Origin: Phylloscopus collybita
Lineage: Eukaryota; Chordata; Aves; Passeriformes; Phylloscopidae
Assembly: GCA_027886175.1 (NCBI GenBank)
Contig: JAJNNQ010000011.1
Span: 3,162,001-3,226,000 of the forward strand
Length of the DNA: 64,000 nt
Direction: 5' to 3'
The notes under the pieces are model-generated. The model did no database searches and was not told where the DNA came from. It saw only the letters and a list, made by a program, of their open reading frames with translations. Positions 1 to 10,426 of this stretch are shown here, one piece after another. The translations under genes were made by a program, and so were the position numbers. Each line of letters starts with the position of its first letter. Positions within the stretch are counted from its first letter, which is position 1.

Positions 1-150
1 TGGACCTGCTCCAGCCTGCTTTGGGGTGGCTGTTAGTGAGCTCACCACACCAGCACCCAGCCAGGGGCCGCATCCCGGTCAGGAGCTGCTCTTGCAGGCA
101 TCTCTCTCTCCCACTACAGGTCCATGATCCATAGCTATGTTATTTTCCAG

Positions 151-3100
151 GTTCAGGCCTTCGCCACCTGAAGTCAAATGCCAGTCATCAAAGAATGAGG
201 GAGTGTTTCCAAGGAGATGCTCCAAGACTGGAAGTGCGGAGGAGCCAACCGAAACCCCGAAAATTACAAATGTAAGGAGGGACAAGCGTTTCTCAAAGGC
301 CCAGTGTTGGCATTAAGTTAAAGGAGAGGAGTTGTACCTGCTCACACACAAATACCAGTTGTTTGAACACTGCACAGTTTTTCTGAATCAGGAGAAACAA
401 AGCCCTGTAGATGCAACGAAGAGTGTGGCTGAGTGTTTTCAGATCGAAGCATTCAATCCTCTTTATTTCCTGATTGTTGCCATGTATGCCCAAGTAAACC
501 AGGGAAATTCAAGCTGCCATCCTCGAATCCTGGAATGGTTTGGCTTGGAAGGGACTTTCAGAGATGATGTAGTTCCAGCCCTCCCTGCCTGAGTGCTGGG
601 GGCACCCAGTTCCCTGGTGCAAGTTTGATGTAGGAAGTGCAGATGGAGCCCAGGTCCCATCTGTGGGTAGGCTTGGACCCACCCTCGACTGATGGCCTGG
701 ACATTTTCACACCTGATTTGTGCCCAGGTCCCTTTTCAGCTGCTCCTGCTGTGCTGAGGTGGTGGAGCCTGCAGCAGAGTGATCTTGCTCAGACCAGCCA
801 GCTGCTCACTGCAGCCCATGGTGCTTGTTTTCCAGGAGCTGTCATCCACTGCTGTGAAGTCTCAGGGCTCAGTGAGGAGGAGGGGGCTGAGTCGATTGCC
901 AGAGGTGGAGCGCCACAACATCAGAATGCAGGAGGTATGTGGGAATTTGTCTCCCTTCCATGTTCCCAATGTGGAAAGCAGTTCTGTAGCCCCACTCCCA
1001 CTGGTGGCCTCAGCATTGCCCACCGAGGGGCCTCACATCCCTCCAAGCCCATCACAAAGCTCTGCTGAAGCAACTGGTCACTGGAGAGGCCATGTGGGAG
1101 GTTTGATAGGGCTGTCTCAGGATGCTCCCTGTGCCTGTGGAGGGCATTGGTCCCGTTTACCTCATCAGGTGGTTGCCAGGAAATTTTGGGAGGTACTTTG
1201 GCTGCAGTTCCCACAAGTCTCCCACAAGTCTCCTGTTTTTCTGAAGGCAGTGAGAAGTATTTCCAAAGACAAGTTCTGCAGCAGAGAGAATTTCTTGCTG
1301 CCAGGAGACATTCCGGTTGACTTGAATGTAGTGTATACTCATGGATAAGTGGCTGTGGGAGAAGATTTTCCCCATGGTTCCTCCACTGGTCAGTGGCATG
1401 GATGCAGGAGGAGATTAGGGTGATTCTGGCTGTGCTTGGGGAATAGGCCCCTCCAGCTCTGACTCTACTTTGCTCCGAGACACAGCTGCTCTTCTGTATC
1501 CATTTCCACACTCAACAGCTCGATCTCTCCTCCCCTCCCCTCCCCTCCCCTCCCTCCAGGTTTTTGATGTCCGGCCAGCGTGGGGTGAGCTGCAGCCGGG
1601 AGAGAGCCAGCTGGTCACCTTCACCTTCTTTGGCCACGCCAACATCGTCGCCCGTGTCAAGGCGCTGTGCCACGTGCACGGAGGCCCCACCCACCAGGTG
1701 GTGGTGACCGGGGAGGCTTCGGTCCCCAGATACCAACTGGACCTGGAGGAGATTGACTGGGGGCTGCAGGTACCACAGGCTTCTCCTGGCACAGCTCCTT
1801 GTCCTGCAGTCATGGCCAGTGGGTTCCTGCCCACCTCGATCCCAGGCCCCTTCTCAGCTCCTTTGTTGGCCCCGGGGCTTAGGATCCAACCTTGGAGAGA
1901 TATGTCCAGCATCCAAGCTGGTTTAGAATGGCCATCTCCACCCCTCCCCTCCCTTCTCCCCTGGCCCAGGGACATCACCCTGTCCTCTTCAAGGCACCTA
2001 CCACGGCCACCTGGGGAAGACAAGGGTCCCAGTGAAGATGTCCAGAGGGACACAGCCCTGAGATAGCCCTCCACTGATCAGCTGCTAAAGCCTGAGCTCC
2101 AAGGAGGTGCTCCTGTCTAATGCTCTTGCTTGATCCACAAAAGAATGCAGGCGAGAAGTTGGGATTTCAGTCACTTCAGTAGCTGAAGAGCATGTCCCAG
2201 AATAATCCCCACTTCACTCTTTTTCAGTTGAAAGCCCACAAATATTTCCAGCTGCTGGCCCTGCCCTGTCTGTGTTGTCCTGAGTGTCTCTCTTGTCACC
2301 TGTATGTTTCTTGCCAATATTTGCGTGCAGGTGCCTTTTCTTCTGGAATTCCTCTCTTAGAAATGCTCTGACTTTTAGACACAATTCAATGGGGACAAAG
2401 TTGTGGAAGTAAAAGCAAACTGTTCATTAGTACCGAGTCAGCTGAGCCGAGTGTGCATCTCCCTCGCCGAGAGCCGAGCACACGCACCCCCTTCACCAAA
2501 ATGGCTTTTTTATACCCTTCACCCAAATGGTTTCTTTTATATCCTTTATACCTGGCAGGGGGGTCCTGTCCCCTTTCCCATTGCCTGGCTGCTCGGGAAC
2601 TTACATTCTCTCTGACCCCCAACTTTGCTGTCCCCTCCCCTCTCATCCTACTTCCTTTTAGTCAGGTCTCCAACCCCGCCCCTCTCCCAGCTCACAGCAC
2701 CACCCAGCAAACCAACCGGAACAAATCCAAACCACAAGCAACAACACACAGAACCAACAACTTTCATTCTTTCACGTAATCACTCTTGGCTTCATCTCAC
2801 ACACCTCAGTGCCACCTCCTTTGTTTCTCCTGGCTGTCGCTGACCCCTCAGAGTGCAGAGGACCTGTGTCCCCTGGGACACGTACTCCTGGCCCTCACAT
2901 GGTTCTGCCACCTCTCTGTAGTTGTGTGCTTGAATTGTGGCTGTTTGCTTCCAACGGCATGGAAGAGGAAGGAGATTCCCAGCATCAGGCCTGTATCTGT
3001 AACTTCCCACTCCTCTATCCTGTCTCCAGGAGCTTAACAAAGTCCTCAAAGCAGAGGTCACCCTGCGCAACACCGGGTTTCTTGAATTCACCTACGCGGT

Positions 3101-5434
3101 GCCAGACTCCAGCACAGGCACTGCAGAAGACCCTCTGCCTGGTGTGCCCATGGTCGTGCCCCCCAAAGTGAGTAGCACAAGTCATTGGCTCTGGCCCTGT
3201 GTCAGGTGACCCAGGAGAGTTAAAGAAAAAAAGAGAGGGAAAAGAGGGAAAAAAGTAAGGGGGAAACGCCAACCCCAGCCCTGAGAGACAGGGCTGAGCA
3301 AATGCTCACCTGCTAGACTCCCCTCTGGCCTTGGTGGGCAGGTACCGCTGGCCAGAGGCACAAGTGCTGAGCTCTCAGGCTCTGCTGATACTGGAGTTGG
3401 GTGCTGCTGGCTCTTCTGAGGGTCACTTTCTTCCTTGTCCCTGCCTCCCTGCTGCCAGCACTAAGCAGCATTTCCATATTCCTTGCTTGACCCTTAAGCT
3501 CCTTTGCCAGAACTTGCACAGCCTCTGTGCTGGTCCCTCCCTCCTGCAGCTTTGCCTCTCTGCAGGAGCTTTGTGGGACAGTGAGGGCACCAGGGAGGAG
3601 TGGGGCTGAAAGAGCAAGGAGAAGAGTTTGCAGCATCCCACCATCCTAGCTTCTCAGTCCTGCCTGGGTGTCTTGGAGCTTTAGCAGTATTCCTGTCTCT
3701 GGCCCTCTTTGGAATGGCAAGGGGAAGGCAAATGGCTTTCCCGTGGTTCGGTGCGTGTCTCGTGCAAGGGCTGACACTTGGCTGGTGCCTCCTCCTGCCA
3801 GCACCTGCAGACACAGCTGTGCCTGGGCCCTGCAGGCAGCTGCTGTGGCAGCATCCTGGCGCTGGCAGCTGGGCCGGGCTCCCTCTGGCTGCAGCCCTCT
3901 TGTGTGCCCGAGCAACTCCGGAGTCCCAGGGGCAGGGTTTGTCCTGCTCAGCTGCTTCTCCCTGCACTGGGAGCAGGAATGGGGAGCCCAGGGTCCAGCC
4001 CGGTGTGCAGGGGGAAGCCAAGGAAAGCTGCAGCTGTGTCCTGTCACCTAGAGCCCTGTTTTCCTTCAGCAGCCTTGCTGCTGTCAGCCCAGCCTGGGGT
4101 TTGGACAGCATTTCTGAAAGCCCAAAGAGGAGGATGGCCCTTCCTGCCATCACTCTCATGGCCAGATCTCATCCTAGGCTCGGCTCCTGCATTTCCAGAG
4201 ATGCTTGTTTGCAAGAAACCACGAGTCAGGATGGCGTAAGCACAGAGGCAAGAGGTGTTTGTGTTGGGATCATTAATAAGGGGTCAGGCCCTTGGACACC
4301 AGCCTGGAATTGCTGATGTGCTGTGACAGGGGCTGCTGGCCCTCCTGAGAGTGCAGGCACTTGACTCCTTTTCCACAGAACCTGGCCAAAGAGTGTTTGT
4401 TTGTTGAGCATGGCCCTTGCTGGCAGAGGCCATATGCCACGAGCAGCAGAGCTGTGCTCACATCAGGCTGTGCTGGGGCTGCAGCCTTGCCAGACCTCAG
4501 CAGGACACACTGCAGCCCAGGGTTGGAGGCGCAAGCTTTTGGGCGCAAGGAGGGTAAAAAGTGATGGGGTCTGATGTTTTCTTCTAGATGAGAACCTGTC
4601 TTCTCAGCCTGTCTGTCCCCTGAGCCATCCCTCATCAAACCTTTGCTGCTTTGCTTCCTCCTGTTCTGTCCCTGCAGGGTTCCATTGCAGGTGGCCAAGA
4701 GCAAGTGTTGGAAGTCTATTATCTGCCAGAAAAGCAAGGAGCCTTCTGCAGCAGTTTCCACGTCCACGTGGATTATCTGGATCCAGCAGAAATCTTCCTG
4801 AAAGGGGAGGGAACCTTGCCTAGCATGACCGAGGACCTACCCAGCATGTTGGAAGGTGAGCACTAGCTGTCCTCTTCCAGGAAGATGCCCTGGTTTTTCC
4901 CCCTCCATAGCGCATCAGGCAGCTCCCACCCATCTCCACCAAGCCTGGAAGCTGCAGGGCTGCCAGACCAACACTTTGGCCTCTCTGGTTGCTTCCTGAG
5001 TTTTGAGCAGTTGAGCCCATTTAGGCTTTCTCTCAGGAATCACCCTGCAGATCTTGCCAGCACATTGTTGGAGGCCTGGAAAGGTGATGGCCAGGCAGAA
5101 AAGCTTGGCAAAGCTGTAAGAGAGGCTGGCAGGGCTTTTGGCAGGGTTGGTTTTACGTGATGTGGCAGGGGATGAGATGGTTCCCTGTGAAGGAGAAGTG
5201 AAAATGCACATGAGGGTTCAGAGAGGAGCAGCAGCATCCACTGTGTCTGGGAGTGGCCAGTGGTGGGGAAGTGGGACTTCCCAGCTTCAATGGGGTTGGC
5301 AATGTGCCTAGTCTTCTATTTATGGATAATTTTTTTCCTTCAGAAAAGGAGGAGGAGATAGTGCCAAAGAAAGAAAAAACCCGACGGAAGAAGAAAGTCA
5401 TCCATGGAGCCACTGATGGTCAAGGCTGAACAAC
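151..5434 (+). pseudogene. HYDIN: HYDIN-like gene fragment, six exons (partial)
   Basis: HYDIN is a very large protein of the central-pair apparatus of motile cilia, built from tandem Ig-like (ASH/MSP-type) domains. Exons that splice in one reading frame are 151-271, 836-934, 1560-1769, 3030-3167, 4678-4855 and 5344-5434, each bounded by AG and GT. The third reads VFDVRPAWGELQPGESQ and contains HANIVARVKALC and GGPTHQVVVTGEAS. The fourth has LRNTGFLEFTY and LPGVPMVVP. The fifth has EQVLEVYYLPEKQ and a GEG turn. Together these follow HYDIN over roughly 160 residues in the first third of the protein. The first two exons are less conserved and are assigned by frame and splice sites. The last exon is lysine-rich (KKEKTRRKKK) and hits an in-frame TGA at 5427-5429, just before a good donor. 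Vertebrate HYDIN has over 80 exons, so this is a partial copy or a decayed duplicate. Identity is near certain; functional status is not. Confidence 0.82.
2402..2759 (-). mobile_element. probable solo LTR in a HYDIN-like intron
   Basis: On the minus strand this block begins TGTTGGTTCTG and ends TTCCACA. It has GTATAAAGG/TATAAAAG promoter-like boxes in mid-element and a GGTACTAATGAACAG stretch near the end that resembles an avian LTR R/U5 boundary. No matching target-site duplication is seen (CAAAGT against ACTTTC), so the ends are approximate. It lies between the third and fourth HYDIN-like exons. Confidence 0.4.
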
Positions 5435-7109
5435 AGGTGAGTGTCCAACATCTCCAGGGCCTCTTCAGCCGAGGGGCTCCCCCAGCAGCATGCTGGGTCT
5501 GGTGGAAGAGGTGGAGGGGTTATTCCAACTTGGGTAATGGGAGGAGTAGCAGCTGTGCTCCCTCTCCAAGTTGCCTTTGCTTGTGGCCAGCCCATCCTCT
5601 GCACTCTCAGAGCTCTCAGAGAGATACTGCCATCATCAGATGATGAGATTTCTGGGCCACTTGCTGGCTTTGGGGAGCTTTTGGTCTGTTCTCTTTTGGG
5701 ACTGAGAGAGAGATTTGTATTGAAGTCTTTATACCTATAAAGAGAGCAGAATATTCAGAGTCAGTGAAGGGCCAAGCACCAGCAAACTCTTCTTCTCTTG
5801 CACCGTAAATGGCAAGAAGGGCAACTGAACTGGTGAACTTGGTGATTTCCAAATGGCCTTATTCCTGATAGCCCTCATTTACTTTCCTTATTGGTGTAGA
5901 TTCCATGAAGCATCTCTCTCCTCTTCTGGAATACAGACATTAAGCAGAAACAATTATTCTTTAAGCAAAAAACAACTTTGCCTGTTTCTCTACCTGTCTG
6001 ATGGGAATGATGTGGTTTCTTCTCCAGTGCTACTGCCGACCTTGCAAATTCAGCTGAAGATCACGAAACTGAATCATCCATACATTCTTCAGAAGACAAA
6101 CCTCGAGAGATACCGAGAGATCAGAACCTCGAGGATTGGCGTTGGCACACCTCGTTTCCCAATAAAGCAGGGAAAATAATGACTTCTGTGTAGAAACCTG
6201 TGAATGCTGAGCTCTCTAGGCAGGCATGGTGTAAACTTCATGAGATCCTGCACAGTCTTCCTCTGCTCCCAGATGAAGCTTTTCAGGACACAGAACTGCA
6301 TTCTGCCCACCCCTGTGACGCACCTGGAGCTTTTCTGGCCAGCCTTAAGCACTACCTGAAGTCCCCCCATGTCCCTTGCCACTGGAATTGGGTAGCTAAT
6401 ACTCTAAACCCGTCTCATGACGCCAGTGACACCCTTACCATGACGGTGGATGATGGTCTGATAGCAAATACGTTACCTTGGTGGCACTTTGGCCCAGATA
6501 GCACTGGGGATTGTGGCAGACTCGTAGAGAGAAGACTCTTGGTCCGGTGTGAGCTGTATGACACTGATTACATGGATCATCATGGCTAAACCTACTGCTA
6601 CGGTATCTAAATACTGTCACTGCAGTATAAAATAGAAGCAGGTCTAAGGGGCTATAAGCAGGTGTGGCCAGAAACCCACAGGTTTACATTCCTTGGCATT
6701 GCAGAACTCACAGCGACAAAGCAACTCCAGAGCTGCTTCAGGATTTTATCTCCAGACATGGCTGGATCTTAGTTGGATCTGCAGTCAGAGGCACCAGGAA
6801 GCCAGCTGGGGCACGCAAGGAGCTCAAGTGGCACACGGGGAGGATGGCACGAGCCTTTCAGCACTTGCTCCTTGCCAGGTGCAAGGGAACCCTACGAGGC
6901 TCGGCGGGAGGCTGCAGCTCTTCCTCTGCCTTCTGGACCCCTTCCCATCAAGAATGGGATTTCACACTCCAGGAGAGCAGCCTCCCTGAGGTGCACTCCC
7001 AAAGGCAAAGGTATTCTAAAGTGAAATTCACTGCTCTGACCTGTGCCACTTTGCTTCTGAGTTTAACAAGAGGAGCCTCCCCACGAGCACCCCTTTTTGC
7101 AGATACATA
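5435..7109. other. unassigned sequence downstream of the HYDIN-like exons
   Basis: No gene is recognised here. An open stretch at 6200-6589 on the plus strand (129 codons) starts with GTG rather than ATG and matches no family I know. A hydrophilic open stretch around 6050-6189, ending EDWRWHTSFPNKAG and a stop, could be a terminal exon, but its splice acceptor is unclear. 6664-7110 is open in two plus frames without recognisable domains. Confidence 0.4.
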
Positions 7110-7780
7110 GGATAGAAGAATGCATGAGTCTTATTATTTGCTTAAAAACAACATTATTATAAGCTTTAAGCAGATTTGTAACAAGAAGCTTTGAACTATA
7201 GCTTTAGAAAATATAAAAGGAGTTGTAATCACCTTAATAAAAGAAAGAAGTGATCTTATCCCAAGCTAAGAATTGATGTTCCTGGAAAGGAATACTGGAC
7301 TGCCCTGGAAAGGGAAGCTAGACATCACCTTCACTGATTTACGACCCTGGAGAGGAAAGCTGGACCGCACCATCACTGAATTTCCATCCTGACAAAGGAA
7401 GCTGGACCTCACCATCATTTGATGTACACTTCTGAAGAAGGGAAGCTGGACATCATCTTCGCTAATGTACAACTTTAGGGTATAGAAATTATACATCATC
7501 AATAGGAACTGATCACAATGGGGTATTAAAATTAAAGTTCACAAATAGAAACTAGGAGGAAATCAGAAAAAAAACCCTGCTGAGAAATGTTTATGAAGAT
7601 GCTCAATAAATACCAGCAAAAAATTTGTAGCCGGCGTGCAGCTGGAGGGGAGACCCCCACTGTACCCAGCGCGCTGCTTTGCTCACACTTTACTGCTTGA
7701 AATAATGAATAAATAAATTGGTTGCTGCTTGACATAGTGGCCGAGTCAAGCTCTTTATTCCTTACAACCGGACAGCGTTG
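7110..7780 (+). mobile_element. LTR-like element with internal tandem repeat
   Basis: The block has a TATA-like AAATATAAAAGG at about 7209, AATAAA signals near 7603 and 7700, and an end resembling an LTR terminus (CTTTATTCCTTACA). Inside, 7290-7480 is a degenerate tandem array (listed separately). The left boundary could not be fixed and no target-site duplication was found, so assignment as an LTR rests on the promoter and polyadenylation layout. Confidence 0.35.
7290..7480 (+). repeat. degenerate ~43-bp tandem repeat, about 4-5 units
   Basis: Successive units carry the core GGAAGCTGGACATCACC followed by TTCACTGATTTAC and a CCTGGAGA-like spacer, at about 43-bp spacing. Units differ by several substitutions each, so the array is old. 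It sits inside the LTR-like block. Confidence 0.6.
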
Positions 7781-7899
7781 CAATCACAAAGCAACACTTG
7801 CACAACATTATCACAGGAATGACTTACCCCCGTACAAAACCGTGGGAAGCACCTGAAACCACACACAGTTACAAACCGAAATGAACCTTAGAGGGCACA

Positions 7900-8800
7900 T
7901 CCTTCTACACTCCTACTACTTAACCAGAGTTGAACTTCCCGTGTCCGTAACACGGTGGGACTGTGCCATCTCCGAGGTCCTTTGCAGCGGCCTGGTTCTG
8001 TGAGCCGGTGCCGGGGGCTGCTGCGGGCGCTGCCCGGGCGGGCGCGGGGCGGAGGGCGCTGCGCAGCCGGGCCAGGGCGACGGGCGGGCCCCGGCGGCTC
8101 CGCGGCCATTCCACAGGGCGGCAGCGCGGGAGCCGCGCCACGGCCAAGGAGGGAGCGCAGCGAGCCGGGCAGACGGAGCAGATGATGGGGAAGGAGGGCG
8201 GCACAGGGCGCCGGGGACGCCAAGGAGGTGCGAGTCATCGGCTCAGAGGAAAGCCCTCCGTTCTCCTACCCGTAATTAGGAACATCAGTGCATGGGTTGG
8301 ATTTCCCCCCAAAAGGGAAAGAAAAAATCAAACTCAAGGGAGGTGATGCCCCCCACCCATCCCGGGGGGTTCGGCCCCTCACCTTTCAGCCCCGGGAACA
8401 GCGCCGGGACTGGGCGGGTCCGAAGCGGGACTGGGGGGGCATAGGGGGCTCCCCAGTACCGAGGGGGACCCTTGGGGCTCGGTCCTGTCCTTCCCCCGCC
8501 GTTATCTGTGGGGACCACCCTTATCACCAGGGACCCCCCACTCGCAAACTACCGGGGCCCCCCCACTAACCGGGACCCTCCCATTGTCTGCCACCCCTCC
8601 TTCAACGACCCCCCCAAAGCTCTAGGACCCTTCCCATCCTTGAGCCCCCCCAGTGCGCCAGGACCCCCCACTCACCGCCCCTCTCCCACCCATGGGAACC
8701 CCCCCTCACCGCGTCCCCCCCCGATCACCAGGACCCTCCCAATCCATGGGACCCCCGCACTCACCACGCACCCCCCTCAGAGCCCCCCGGGCCCAGCGCC
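7900..8800. other. GC-rich CpG region followed by C-rich low-complexity DNA
   Basis: 7970-8240 is CpG-dense and could be a CpG-island promoter or a GC-rich LTR; no convincing exon is visible. 8350-8790 is an irregular C-rich tract of GGGACCCCCC-type blocks separated by CACCAGG/CCATGG words. Both strands are open over much of this because the composition is skewed, so no gene is called. Confidence 0.45.
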
Positions 8801-8864
8801 GGGGCCGCTCCGCAGCCGAGGTACCCGAGAAATGCCGCCTGCAGAGCCCGCCACTCGCCTCGAT

Positions 8865-8975
8865 TGGCTGGTTCTGCCGTCACTCCTGGGTCTGACTGCG
8901 CGCTGATTGGGCAGAGCAGAGCGGGGACACGCCCACGTCTCGCCCCCATCGCGTAGAAGGGCCGCCATTGTTTGG
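8865..8975 (+). promoter_or_regulatory. zinc-finger copy A promoter (inverted CCAAT, YY1-like)
   Basis: Two inverted CCAAT boxes (ATTGG at 8873-8877 and 8906-8910) precede a GGGCCGCCATTG element at 8960-8970 that fits the YY1 consensus. The same order and spacing recur at 44238-44340 in front of copy B (ATTGG, ATTGG, GGCGCCATTTT), which supports a conserved core promoter. No TATA box is seen. This is a CpG-rich housekeeping-type promoter by inference. Confidence 0.6.
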
Positions 8976-9027
8976 ATCCTCTGTGCGGAGGAGGCGGCGG
9001 CGGAGCTCGGAGGCGGCTCCGGCGCAG
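8971..9027 (+). other. non-coding first exon of zinc-finger copy A
   Basis: A GC-rich segment ends in GGCTCCGGCGCAG followed by GTGGGA, a good splice donor at 9028. Copy B has the same exon end and donor (44389/44390). The transcription start is inferred from the promoter layout. No ATG-initiated frame joins the coding exons, so the exon is taken as 5' UTR. Confidence 0.5.
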
Positions 9028-10426
9028 GTGGGAGCCGCGCTGGGTTGTGCCGGGGCTCGGGGCTCGGGGCTCGGGGCTCGGGGCTGGCTGCGGGCGGAGG
9101 GGGCGGCAGGGGGCTCTGGCTGTGGCTGGGTTGTGCCGTGTCCTCGTTAATATGCACCCCCCTTTTGTATAACATCCGATATTCCTGGCTCTGTTCAGGC
9201 TTTGTTCTTCTTCTCCGTGTTGAGGAATTCAGCAGGACCTTGGCTGAGCAGCAGTCCGTGTCAATGAGTAACATTTTCTGAAACTGATGAGTTTCTCTCA
9301 TTCCTTCCTTATCTCCAAGTCCCCGGCCCTCTCTCCGAGCAGATTTCAGTCACTGACTCTGTTTCTGCTTCCTGGTTCCTCTTTGGTTTTGGGATTATTC
9401 TCAGTGACCTCAATTCTGAGAAAAACGAAAATTCAATCTTAGAATATTTTCCAAAAGCGTCCCTGGCCATCAGCCAAGGAACACCCTGCACTTTAAGGCA
9501 GACTTATCTCTGTGCTGTTCCTTTACTGAGGTACATACATATTCATGAGTTTCATGCCTATTCAAACATTCCTGGCAGCTTTTGATGGTTTAGAAACTTT
9601 TCTTTTTTTATTTTTCTGCTCTGGCTTATCTACATCACATCCTGCAGATCAGGTCAATCTCTTTTATTTCTTCTTGTGGACTCATCCTGTTGTTTCACAC
9701 TTCCCAGAGAGCGAACAGTTCACAAACTCTTCTCTCCTTCTTCTCTGCTGCTCTGGTTTGTGTGGCCCTTATCTCATCCCTTGGAGAGGTCAGTCAGCAG
9801 CTGTGGGAAACAACCTGAGTGCTTTATACAGTTCTCTGGGTTACACACAAGTATTTGACCATTTTCTATTTTGCCCAGGCCTACAGTACAATACATTCAT
9901 CCCATGATCAGTTCTAGAAGCTGTCAGGTGTCTACATCAACATCAAATACTCATCCCACTGCTGCTTCCATGAGTTACACGGTGCAGACTTCAAATGAGC
10001 AATGAGGTTAAATGAGCCAGCAGCTCCAAGGGATTCTAAACTGCACTGTGCTTACAGTCAATAACCACAGATAAAGACCAGCACCCAAATGTGAAAGCCA
10101 ATATTCTCGGGTCATTTTCAACAATTCCCTGTCCTTTTGTAGCCGTTTGTGGCTCAGGAGGCCTGGCTGCCACCTGCATCCCCTTGCTCAGCTGCTGACT
10201 GAGCTGCACTCATCAAGGTGTCCTGCATGGCCCAAAGATGAGAGTTGCTGTAGCACAGAAGGGGAGGAAGAGCATTCGTTTAACCCCTGGTGTGCCAGGG
10301 AACCCCGACACCGTGTCCCATTCCCATCCTTTCCACGTTTGGGCCGGAACATGAGCCGCTTTCTTATTTCCTTTGTTCTGTTTCACCACTTTCCCATTGT
10401 CATCTCTTTGCCAACAGCATCTTGAG
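9028..10426 (+). other. 5' part of zinc-finger copy A intron
   Basis: Intronic sequence. A GGGCTCGGGGCTCGGGGCT triplicated 7-mer lies just after the donor (9053-9082). From about 9420 to 10590 copy A contains some 1.2 kb absent from copy B at 45140-45180. That segment includes the end of the antisense env relic, so a deletion in B is more likely than an insertion in A. No gene is seen. Confidence 0.5.

Noticed and set aside
8272..8906. Pro-rich frames over the C-rich tract
   Set aside because: Low-complexity DNA gives open frames on several strands; no start context, splice or homologous copy.
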